From positions 159,715 to 223,714 of the forward strand of contig NZ_JALJEJ010000008.1 in assembly GCF_022953055.1 (NCBI RefSeq): a stretch of 64,000 bases of DNA, written 5' to 3'. This document shows, one piece after another, positions 26,021-34,644 of this stretch (position 1 is the first letter of the stretch; the number at the start of each line of letters is the position of its first letter). The notes under the pieces are model-generated. The model worked only from the letters and a program-made list of their open reading frames with translations. It searched no databases and had not been told where the DNA came from. The translations under genes were made by a program, and so were the position numbers. Source of the stretch: Mucilaginibacter straminoryzae. Lineage in GTDB: Bacteria; Bacteroidota; Bacteroidia; Sphingobacteriales; Sphingobacteriaceae.

Positions 26021-28387
26021 TTATTCGTTCCTTAAACTTTTAACCGGGTTAGCGCTTGCCGCCCTGAAAGCTTTTAAGCCAATAGTAAGACCGCCTGCCA
26101 AAAGCAGAAATAACAACGTGATGAGTACCGTCCAGGGCCCGATATTAACGTGGTAAGCGTAGTTTCTTAAGAAAATATTACCCGCAACCATCCCGATGGG
26201 TACCGCAATTACCGAAGCTATAATTAGCAGCTTGGCGAAATCAGAAGATAACAGGTAAACAATTTGCCCCACGCCTGCCCCCATTACCTTTCTAATGCCT
26301 ATTTCTTTGATCCTGACTTCTGCCGTATATGTCACCATACCCAACAGGCCGAGGCAGGCAATAGAAAGCGCCAGGCCAATAAACATAGCAAGGAATAACT
26401 GATCCTCTGCATGCAAGTGATGTTCGTACAAAATTTTGTCAAACCACTCCGCAGATAGCGCGGCCTTTGAGTTTACTTTTCGCCAACGTTGGGACAGTTG
26501 TTCTATCAGCTTCGCCGCATCTGTGCCTTCATTTATTTTTAATTGAAGTGTAGTGAATTGCGACGGACTGTTTCTTATCACCAGTGGCATCATTTCAAAA
26601 TGCATGCTCATAAAATGAAAATCTTTAAGTACACCGGCAATACGTACCTGCGTACTATCATTTATCCACACCAGTTCGTTTATTGCTTCCACGGGATTTT
26701 TAAAATGGAATGATTTTGACGCTGTTTCATTGATCAGCACTTCCCTATCCGTTGCAAGTAAGTTTTTACCAGCTGTCAAATGTAAGCCCATCGTGGTAAT
26801 AAAATGTTGATCGGCGGCAATAACTTCTGTTGGAAATGAGGTCGCTTTTTCTGTTCTATACCCCCTGCTTATATCGCCCCCGTTAAATCCTAATACAGTT
26901 GAAGTTCCCGAAATTTCTTCAACCCCTGGTTGCTTGGATAATTCGCTAACTGCCAGGCGATAGTCAGCACCCTGCAATTCAACATTCAGTATATTTTTAC
27001 GATTGAACCCATAATCTGCCCTTGCCATATAGGCAGACTGCCTGTACATGACAATAATGAATACCACGCCAACAATAGAAACTACGAATTGCAACACCAT
27101 TAATATTTTACGCATGGTAAGCCGCTGCACAACCGGCTGGCCGGTATGACTTTTAAGCACCAACGCGGGGCTAAATGAAGAAAGAATCCGTGCAGGCAAA
27201 TATCCGGCTACAATACCCGTAAATAATGCAAGCAGAGCGATCAACAGAAACATGGTACCATCCCAGTGGGCGCCTTCGAGTATTTTAGGAATCCAGTTAA
27301 AATTTGAGATAGAGCGAATAAACACCGCCGAAAAAACCAATGCACAGAAGGATAACAACACCGACTCTGATACAAACTGCAATATTAACTGCCAGCGCCT
27401 GGCTCCAATAACCTTACGGATACCCACTTCGCGGGAACGCGTGATGGCGCGTGCCAATGTTAAGTTAACGTAATTGAATACCGCAAGAAATAAAGTTACC
27501 AGGCCAACGCTTCCCTCTGCAGCCAACTGGGCCATGGTAGGGCCATAAGCAGAATTATAATAATCATGGCGCGCAGGAGTAATTGATGCAAAAGGTTGTG
27601 CTAAAAACGCAATGCTTTTCAAACCCGAATTAGCAGGGATCATCCGGGTTGCAATTACAGAATTACTTTGTAATACCCTGTTAAGTTGTTGTACTGATGC
27701 ACCTGATTTAAGTGTGATATAAGTATAACAACTTCCGGGATTGGTCCAGTCTGCTGTGTCGAAAGACGGGCTGTTGGCTGTCGATTTTGTTGTTAACGTT
27801 TCCATCGCAGCGATACCATCAAACTGCAAGTGCGACTTTTCCTTCACATCCTGCAAAATACCGGTGACAATAAGATCGCCGTAGGTTTTATGGTGCATGA
27901 TCATCCCGATAACGTCATCCTTACCAAAAAATCTCTCCGCAGTTTTTTGCGTGATCAGGATGGCGTGGGGCTGGTTGGAATAGGTTCCTCTTAATATTTT
28001 GAATCCGAATGTTTTAAAAAATGAAGGTTCTGTAAAATTCAATGTAACCGGTAAATCATCCCCAGACTTCACAAATGAAGTGCGGCGGAGTATCACGCGC
28101 ACACTGTTTTCAATAAAAGGGTATTTATTTAAAATATCCGTCGCGACGGGATACGAAGTACTCGCGAAGTAATCCTTTGCACCATTACGACCTGTAAGTT
28201 CGGTGATAACCCGGTACGTACGTTCTGTATGCTTATGAAACTTATCATACTCATAGCCGGTTTTTATATCAATTAAAGCTAATATACAAACAGCCATGCC
28301 TGTAGCCAGGCCAAAGATGTTGATGAACGAAAAAAGCTTATGCCTTAATAACGTCCGCCAGGCTATTTTTAAATAGTTTTTAATCAT
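26021..28387 (-). CDS. ABC transporter permease, MacB/FtsX type (permease 1)
   Basis: A 788-residue permease. The N-terminal membrane helix (about residues 18-40) follows MIKNYLKIAWRTLLRHK. Two MacB_PCD-like extracytoplasmic domains (about 45-280 and 430-650) are each followed by an FtsX membrane domain. Both halves carry the family's cytoplasmic motif, REVGIRKVIGA and KEIGIRKVMGA. There is no ATPase domain, unlike E. coli MacB; a separate ATPase must energise it. The C-terminus, ANPVKSLRNE, is the same as in permease 2, and the last 45 bp of the two genes differ by one base. It is the third permease of its unit, 19 bp after permease 2. Confidence 0.92.
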   Translation of the reverse strand: MIKNYLKIAWRTLLRHKLFSFINIFGLATGMAVCILALIDIKTGYEYDKFHKHTERTYRVITELTGRNGAKDYFASTSYPVATDILNKYPFIENSVRVILRRTSFVKSGDDLPVTLNFTEPSFFKTFGFKILRGTYSNQPHAILITQKTAERFFGKDDVIGMIMHHKTYGDLIVTGILQDVKEKSHLQFDGIAAMETLTTKSTANSPSFDTADWTNPGSCYTYITLKSGASVQQLNRVLQSNSVIATRMIPANSGLKSIAFLAQPFASITPARHDYYNSAYGPTMAQLAAEGSVGLVTLFLAVFNYVNLTLARAITRSREVGIRKVIGARRWQLILQFVSESVLLSFCALVFSAVFIRSISNFNWIPKILEGAHWDGTMFLLIALLALFTGIVAGYLPARILSSFSPALVLKSHTGQPVVQRLTMRKILMVLQFVVSIVGVVFIIVMYRQSAYMARADYGFNRKNILNVELQGADYRLAVSELSKQPGVEEISGTSTVLGFNGGDISRGYRTEKATSFPTEVIAADQHFITTMGLHLTAGKNLLATDREVLINETASKSFHFKNPVEAINELVWINDSTQVRIAGVLKDFHFMSMHFEMMPLVIRNSPSQFTTLQLKINEGTDAAKLIEQLSQRWRKVNSKAALSAEWFDKILYEHHLHAEDQLFLAMFIGLALSIACLGLLGMVTYTAEVRIKEIGIRKVMGAGVGQIVYLLSSDFAKLLIIASVIAVPIGMVAGNIFLRNYAYHVNIGPWTVLITLLFLLLAGGLTIGLKAFRAASANPVKSLRNE

Positions 28388-28406
28388 GACACAGGTTTAT
28401 AGCGTG

Positions 28407-30839
28407 TTATTCGTTCCTTAAACTTTTAACCGGGTTAGCGCTTGCTGCCCTTAAAGATTGTACCATAACCGTAAGTGTTGCTATAGTCACAGCCAGAGAG
28501 CCTCCTGCAACGAATATCCACCAGGACATACCGGTTCTGTAGGCAAACTGCTGAAGCCACTTATTCATGGCAAACCAGGCGATTGGCGACGCTATAACTA
28601 TTGACACCAGAACCAGCTTAATAAAATCTGCCGAGATCAGCTGAACAATATGAAGCACGTTAGCGCCAAGTACCTTCCGTATCCCTATTTCCTTTACTTT
28701 TTGTTTAGCTGTAAACGCTGCCAAGCCAAATAAACCCATTGCGGCAATAAATACCGCTATGCCTGCAGCAGACATAAATATCGAGCCCATTTTTTGCTCT
28801 GTGCGGTACTGCTTATCAAAAACCTCGTCTAAAAATGAAAACGTAAATGGCTCGCCCGGGAAAAGCTCTTCATAGATCTTCTTGATCTGATTGATGTGCT
28901 GTTGCATATCCGCGGCGCTCATTTTTATGGTGAAGTAGCCATCTGCAACAGCAGGTAAGAAAATCATGGGCTGGATAAACTGGTGCAGCGATAAATGGTG
29001 GTAATCCTTAATAACGCCCACTACCTCAAACTCTTTCCCCCAATTGATCTTCTGCCCTAAAGCTTGTTCCGCGTTGGCAAAGCCCAACTGCTTAGCCGCG
29101 CTTTCGTTCAAAATCACCTTACGCGTTTTGGGCCATCCGTGTATCAGCATGGCGGGTGTAAAGGCCCGCCCTTCCTTAAATTTAATATCATAGGTATCAA
29201 AGTACTGGTTATCTACTATCAGCATCGAGTATGATTTCTTTTCGTCTCCTGCTGCCGGTGCAAGTTTGGTAATACCCTGCGCACTAAAATTATAACCCTG
29301 ACCGGGTACGTTATTGGATGCCGCAATTTTTCCTACAAAAGGCAGCTGTTTTACCCTGTTTTCAAATGCAACGGATTGGTCGATACCAGAACTGTTAATT
29401 ACAGACGGACCGGTGATCACCACCTTCTGCTTCAGGCTAAGACCTAAGTCCTGCGTTTGCATATATCTTAACTGGCGGTACAGGGTTATGGTGGTAATGA
29501 TTAGTATAACAGAAGCTGTAAACTGAAACACCACCAGCACTTTACGTATGGAAACACCACCAAGCTTAAGGTTTGCTACACCGCGGATAGTTTTTAACGG
29601 CGAAAAAGCGCTCAGAATCGTGGCTACATAAATTCCTGAAAACAAACAACCGGCGATAACTACTAAACAAACACCGGCGCAGATCCAGTTATCGAACAAT
29701 AATTTTAAGGATAGCGGCTTTTCAAGAAAAGTATTAAAGTACGGCTGAACAAGCGTAACAAAAGCCACCGAGATCAGCAGGCTAATCACCGTGAGGACAA
29801 CAGTTTCTGTAAGGAACTGTATGATGATCTGACTACGGGTTGCGCCCAGCACTTTCCTTACGCCAGATTCTTTCGCCCTGCTTAAAGCCTGTACTGTAGA
29901 CAGGTTAATGTAATTAAGCCAAGCAATTACAGTAATCAATATGGCAATTGCCAGAAAAGAAACTACATAAATAAGGCTGCCGTAGGTTTGAAAATGATAG
30001 TTAAAAGAAGGCGCCAGGTGTATATCTTTCAAGGGCTGTAATTCTACCTTCAAGCCCTTTGCATCCGGTAAAATCTGTCTGGTAACTTGTGTCGCAAGTT
30101 TTGCAAAAGCGGCTTGATCTGTACCGGGTCTGATTTGAAAGAAATTATAAGTATAACCAGATTCGAGTTTAACCGGATCTGCCCAGTCATTACCATTTCT
30201 AAAAGCAGGGTTCTCTAATGTCTTGAACGATAGCAGCACGTCGGCTTTAATATCAGACTGTGCCGGAACATCCTCGTAAACACCGGTTATAGTATAAAGC
30301 GTACTTCCAAACTGGTTCTTGATTTCAATGATCTTTCCAACGGCTGGGTTCAATCCAAAGTATTTTTTTGCGGTTGATGCAGAGATGGCCGCAGTTTGCG
30401 CAGCATTTAAAACACCGTTGCCTTCCTTTAATTTCCATCCAAAAAACTGCAGGAAGTTACCATCCACAAAAGAGACATTACCCTCGCGGTAGGCTTGCCC
30501 TGCGTCTGCTTTTTGCTGATGCACAACTGCTACGCCGCCACCAAGATTTTCGCCGATACGGGTATAAGCTTCAATTGCAGGCAGTTTTTCTTTTAATGCT
30601 GCCGCATAGCCGGGCGGCAGATAATAATCACCTTTTTCTTCTTTCCCGTTAAAGAAAGAGGCCCGGTAAATGTTCTTATAATTGGAAGCGAACCGGTTGA
30701 AGCCCCATTCAAAAGAAACGTATTCGGCTATTAATAAAAAGATACCGATACCCAGCGCAAGACCGGCAATATTAATCACACTGAATGTAAAATTACGGCG
30801 CAGGTTGCGCGTGGCTATTTTGAGATGAGTACTTAGCAT
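28407..30839 (-). CDS. ABC transporter permease, MacB/FtsX type (permease 2)
   Basis: An 810-residue protein with the same two-fold plan: N-terminal helix (FSVINIAGLALGIGIFLLIA), periplasmic domain, three-helix FtsX block with AKESGVRKVLGA, second periplasmic domain, and final FtsX block with VKEIGIRKVLGA. It ends in AASANPVKSLRNE. It sits between permeases 3 and 1 (gaps 63 and 19 bp). Its first loop (residues about 45-130) is the least like those of its neighbours, as expected if the extracytoplasmic domains set substrate choice. Confidence 0.92.
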   Translation of the reverse strand: MLSTHLKIATRNLRRNFTFSVINIAGLALGIGIFLLIAEYVSFEWGFNRFASNYKNIYRASFFNGKEEKGDYYLPPGYAAALKEKLPAIEAYTRIGENLGGGVAVVHQQKADAGQAYREGNVSFVDGNFLQFFGWKLKEGNGVLNAAQTAAISASTAKKYFGLNPAVGKIIEIKNQFGSTLYTITGVYEDVPAQSDIKADVLLSFKTLENPAFRNGNDWADPVKLESGYTYNFFQIRPGTDQAAFAKLATQVTRQILPDAKGLKVELQPLKDIHLAPSFNYHFQTYGSLIYVVSFLAIAILITVIAWLNYINLSTVQALSRAKESGVRKVLGATRSQIIIQFLTETVVLTVISLLISVAFVTLVQPYFNTFLEKPLSLKLLFDNWICAGVCLVVIAGCLFSGIYVATILSAFSPLKTIRGVANLKLGGVSIRKVLVVFQFTASVILIITTITLYRQLRYMQTQDLGLSLKQKVVITGPSVINSSGIDQSVAFENRVKQLPFVGKIAASNNVPGQGYNFSAQGITKLAPAAGDEKKSYSMLIVDNQYFDTYDIKFKEGRAFTPAMLIHGWPKTRKVILNESAAKQLGFANAEQALGQKINWGKEFEVVGVIKDYHHLSLHQFIQPMIFLPAVADGYFTIKMSAADMQQHINQIKKIYEELFPGEPFTFSFLDEVFDKQYRTEQKMGSIFMSAAGIAVFIAAMGLFGLAAFTAKQKVKEIGIRKVLGANVLHIVQLISADFIKLVLVSIVIASPIAWFAMNKWLQQFAYRTGMSWWIFVAGGSLAVTIATLTVMVQSLRAASANPVKSLRNE

Positions 30840-30902
30840 AGATCTATTTTTTACTGATGATGTAGCTATGCATTAGTACAAATGCCATCGCCTTTTTAAA
30901 AA

Positions 30903-33320
30903 TTATTCGCTTTTAATGCTTTTAACCGGGTTGGCAATAGCAGCGCGGATGGCTTGCACACTAATGGTTAAAGCCGCAATAATTACTGCCAGCAATGTTG
31001 CCAGTGCAAACACCCACCATTGAATGGAAACACGGTAGGCAAAGTTTTGCAACCACTGGTCCATCAGCCACCAGGCTATTGGCATTGCAATTATAGCAGC
31101 AACAATAACCAGGGTAATAAACTCTGATGACACCAGCAAAACAATGCGTGAAACACTTGCCCCCAAAACTTTGCGGATACCTATTTCTTTGGTCCGTTGT
31201 AGAATTACCATGACAGACATGGCCAGTAAGCCAATACAGGAAATAAAGATGGCAATTATAGATGCGCTGTTAAAGATATTGGCCAGCCGTTGCTCGTTAC
31301 GATATTGCTTTTCGGTGTTTTGTTCTAACCAGGAAGCATTGAAATCCGCATTAGGGAAAGTTTGATGCCATTTCTCCTTGATAAAATCATAAGAGGCAGA
31401 TAAGCTGTTTGGACGAACGCGAACAAAAACATAGTTGATCGGGAATTCTTTGTCCATCACCAGCGTAAGCGGTTCTATCTTATCGTGAAGGGAGCGGAAG
31501 TTATAATCTGCAAATACCCCGATTACTTTCTTTGGATGTTTATCATCGTAGGGAACCATTGTGCCGACTGGCTTATTTACCTGCAGCAGCGATGCCATTT
31601 TTTGGTTTACCAGTACCGCATTTGAATCTGAAGCAAAATCCTTTGAAAACTCGCGGCCGTCCAGCAGCTTAATATCCAGTGTCTTCAGGTAATCATAGCT
31701 AACGCTGTAGATATGCGACCTAATCTCGTGACCTTTATAATTGAACCCGGTGATGGAGGTAAACGTAGATCCATCGTTGCCTAAACCTAAATTGCGGTAG
31801 GCACCGGTAACTCCTACAATTTGTTTTTCGCCGGCCACCTGGTTGCGGAAAAGTTGCAGCGCCTGGGCCCCGTTCAGGCCATGGTCTATCGGTATGCTCA
31901 GTACTTCGCTTTTGTTAAAGCCAAGCGGTTTATTACGTACATAGTTAATCTGCTGTCTGGTGATCAACGTGCAGATAGTTAGCAGCGTAGCGATGGAAAA
32001 CTGAACAACCAATAGGATATTACGAACTTTACCCGGTTTGGCCGTGCTTACAGAACCCTTTAACACCTGGACAGTTTTGTACCGCATCATTAACAAGGCC
32101 GGGTAAAAACCTGCGATCACGGTGATCAGTAAAAATAGCCCGATCAGGGTAAGCAGTTGCGCCGGATGAAACAGCATGCCTAATTTAATCGTGCTTTTAA
32201 AATTAGCGTTGAAATAAGGCAGAATAACAGAGGCCAGCGCAATACCAATAGCTAATGCAATCAGGCATACCATAATGGTTTCTGTCCAGAACTGGCTGAG
32301 CAGATCCCACTTACCGGCGCCTAAAGTTTTACGCACGCCTACTTCGCGTGCCCGGGTGAAGGAACGCGCAACCGCCAGGTTAATGAAGTTGATACAGGCG
32401 ATGATCAGGATAAATATCGCGATTACCAATAAGCCGATGATCGAAGTTTTGTTGACGGCGTAACCTTCTACTCCACCCACTTCTGTATTGAAATGGTTAT
32501 CCTTAAACGAAGCTAAATTCAACGACATTAAGTCGCCGTTTGCAACCGGCTTCGCACCATCGCGTTTCAGGTTATTTAGATCTTCTTTGAAATGCGCTTT
32601 TACAAATTTGCCGAGTTTAGATTCAAAAACAGCCGGATCGGCGTTATCGGTAAGTGAAAGAAATACGGAATGATTACGGTTATCCCAAACTTTTAGATTT
32701 TGCTGATAGCCGGGGGTATTTTCGAAGCGGATAAAGCCATCGGCATTAATACTCGAATTTTCGGGAAAGTCTTCAATTACAGAGCTGACGATAAAGCTTT
32801 TATAACCTTCGCCAAACTTCATTCTAACCATTTTACCAACCGGATCGGCGTTATTAAAAAGCGCTTTTGCCACGTATTTGGTAATCACCAATTCGTTCTG
32901 TGAAACTAAAGGTGTCTTGCTTCCTGCTGCTACCGGGATAGTGAATATCTTAAAGAAATCCTGATCGACGAAGTTGATGCTTTCTTCCAGTTCCTTATCA
33001 CCATAAGCTACCGTTGTAACTCCACCTTCCAGCCTGCTGATGTTTTTTATCTCGGGGTATTCGGCTTTAATTGCCGGTGTAACAGGCACGGGCATAGAAC
33101 CTGTTTTTTCTACTACGCCTTCCCTGTTGGTACTAAAATAAAGCTGGTAAATATTATCTATGTTTTTATGAAACTTATCGTAGGAGAACTGGAAGTGGAC
33201 GGTTAACAGCAGCAATGCAGAACTTGCAATAGCCACGGCCAGGCCCAGGATATTCAACCCGTTGAATACCTTGCCCTTTAGTAAGTTACGCCACGCGGTC
33301 TTAATGTAATTTTTAAACAT
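30903..33320 (-). CDS. ABC transporter permease, MacB/FtsX type (permease 3)
   Basis: A full-length 805-residue MacB-type permease and the first gene of the three-permease/DUF4097 unit. It starts MFKNYIKTAWRNLLKGK, then a membrane helix, and carries both family motifs, AREVGVRKTLGA and TKEIGIRKVLGA. It ends NPVKSIKSE, slightly divergent from the usual NPVKSLRSE. The conserved regulatory element B lies 128 bp upstream of its start codon (33448-33485). No ATPase lies in this unit, so it must share one of the two ATPases encoded in the other units. Confidence 0.92.
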   Translation of the reverse strand: MFKNYIKTAWRNLLKGKVFNGLNILGLAVAIASSALLLLTVHFQFSYDKFHKNIDNIYQLYFSTNREGVVEKTGSMPVPVTPAIKAEYPEIKNISRLEGGVTTVAYGDKELEESINFVDQDFFKIFTIPVAAGSKTPLVSQNELVITKYVAKALFNNADPVGKMVRMKFGEGYKSFIVSSVIEDFPENSSINADGFIRFENTPGYQQNLKVWDNRNHSVFLSLTDNADPAVFESKLGKFVKAHFKEDLNNLKRDGAKPVANGDLMSLNLASFKDNHFNTEVGGVEGYAVNKTSIIGLLVIAIFILIIACINFINLAVARSFTRAREVGVRKTLGAGKWDLLSQFWTETIMVCLIALAIGIALASVILPYFNANFKSTIKLGMLFHPAQLLTLIGLFLLITVIAGFYPALLMMRYKTVQVLKGSVSTAKPGKVRNILLVVQFSIATLLTICTLITRQQINYVRNKPLGFNKSEVLSIPIDHGLNGAQALQLFRNQVAGEKQIVGVTGAYRNLGLGNDGSTFTSITGFNYKGHEIRSHIYSVSYDYLKTLDIKLLDGREFSKDFASDSNAVLVNQKMASLLQVNKPVGTMVPYDDKHPKKVIGVFADYNFRSLHDKIEPLTLVMDKEFPINYVFVRVRPNSLSASYDFIKEKWHQTFPNADFNASWLEQNTEKQYRNEQRLANIFNSASIIAIFISCIGLLAMSVMVILQRTKEIGIRKVLGASVSRIVLLVSSEFITLVIVAAIIAMPIAWWLMDQWLQNFAYRVSIQWWVFALATLLAVIIAALTISVQAIRAAIANPVKSIKSE

Positions 33321-33376
33321 AGTAGTTAAAGCTTAGCTTCCGGTGCTGAATTACCGGACAGTGTTGTACCCTTACT

Positions 33377-33485
33377 AATTCATTTCCATACCAAATACAC
33401 AAAGCACTGTAATACAATAACTTAAACAAAGTGAAAGATTTTCCACTGTTCGTTAACATAACAAAAACCGTTCGGTTTCGATACA
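33377..33485 (-). promoter_or_regulatory. Conserved regulatory element B (three-permease unit)
   Basis: Half-sites GTTCG-N8-ACA lie at 33448-33463 and 33470-33485 (period 22 bp). On the minus strand the box TTTGGTATG (33387-33395) follows, with TGA four bases later; its GG is 56 bp from the first half-site, exactly as in element A. The element lies between the stop of the second DUF4097 gene and permease 3, so the downstream genes have their own promoter inside the larger cluster. Confidence 0.6.
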
Positions 33486-33520
33486 AAAAACAAGGCAACA
33501 AAAGGTAAGTAGAGGAACGC

Positions 33521-34558
33521 TTAAATGAATTTAAGATTAACCTTACCCGTAGCAGTATGCACGTCAACAGGTATGCCGCCACCATAAATGGCGCCATTGA
33601 TACGCTGGCTATCATTATTACCGTTAAACTTTTTTGAAGGCATGTCGCTGGCGGTTACACTCTTCCCCTCGAGGTTTAGGTTAAAACCCTGTTTAGATGC
33701 CAGAGAAATATTGGCATCGCCGGCGTTGATATTAATTTTTACTGATTTACAGGCCTTGTCGAGTTCGGCGTTCACATTACCTCCGCCTACTGTTGCAACC
33801 AAGTGGCCCGACATTCGTTTTAAGGTGACGTTGCCAGAATTTGTCTGAATTTTCAAATCACCGTCCACTTCATCCCCTTCGATGCGACCGGCGGCAGTAC
33901 TCGCTTCGATAGTCCCCTTTAACCGGCTCAGGTTAATGTCGCCACCTCCTGTACGGATGTTTAACTTGCCTTTACAGTCCACGGCAATAATATCACCAGC
34001 CTTGGTATTAATGTCTATATCCGAACCCGAATTAGCGATATTAACCGTGCCGCCCTCGCTTTGACCCTTGACATTCCCGTTTACAGCATCAAGCTTAATG
34101 GCGCCGTTGGTAGCAAAAGTTTGGTTACCATCAAGCTTAACCAGGGTGATCATCCCGATTTTCGACTTCAGATCGCAGGTAACACTTTTAGGGACAAATA
34201 TTTTAAACGAAATACTTAAAGCTTTTTTCCAGTTGGCTTCGCCCAGTTTACAACTTGCCGTCACCATCAGCTGATGGTTCTTAACCACCATATCAATCGT
34301 ATAATCCTGCTTAACCAGTTGCTTTAACTCTTCTTTTGAAGCAGTAGATTCATTAATCGCGTCTACATACACCTCTATGCTTGGCCGTGCAGATGTGCCA
34401 ATAACGGTGATATTGCCATAAAGCGTTTTAACCGACACACTTTTGATAGCTTCACCCTTAATTTCTTTGAGTATAACGGGCTCATTGGCCCAGTTTACCT
34501 GGGCGAGCACAAATAGCGGGAATAGCAGAAAAAAAAGAAAGCCGAAGCAGCTTTTCAT
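33521..34558 (-). CDS. DUF4097-like beta-solenoid protein, repeat-degenerate
   Basis: A 345-residue exported protein (signal peptide about residues 1-19, FVLAQ). It aligns along its whole length with the DUF4097 protein at 24916-25950: the early segment with ISFKIFVPKSV matches ISFKVYVPEKV, and the ends (YGGGIPVDVHTATGKVNLKF and NGGGPLVRADAGSGRVSLSF) correspond. The TSGGS signature is lost; turns read TKAGD, TGGGD, TAAGR, TNSGN and VGGGN. It is the last gene of the HlyD-led unit. I see no strong terminator after it, so some transcription may run on into the next unit. Confidence 0.82.
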   Translation of the reverse strand: MKSCFGFLFFLLFPLFVLAQVNWANEPVILKEIKGEAIKSVSVKTLYGNITVIGTSARPSIEVYVDAINESTASKEELKQLVKQDYTIDMVVKNHQLMVTASCKLGEANWKKALSISFKIFVPKSVTCDLKSKIGMITLVKLDGNQTFATNGAIKLDAVNGNVKGQSEGGTVNIANSGSDIDINTKAGDIIAVDCKGKLNIRTGGGDINLSRLKGTIEASTAAGRIEGDEVDGDLKIQTNSGNVTLKRMSGHLVATVGGGNVNAELDKACKSVKININAGDANISLASKQGFNLNLEGKSVTASDMPSKKFNGNNDSQRINGAIYGGGIPVDVHTATGKVNLKFI

Positions 34559-34644
34559 GTAATAATGGTTGATATACCAAAATACACATTTTTTTCTTGA
34601 TGCTTCAGCTCTATTTTAAAAATATATCCTAAAAATACTTAGTA

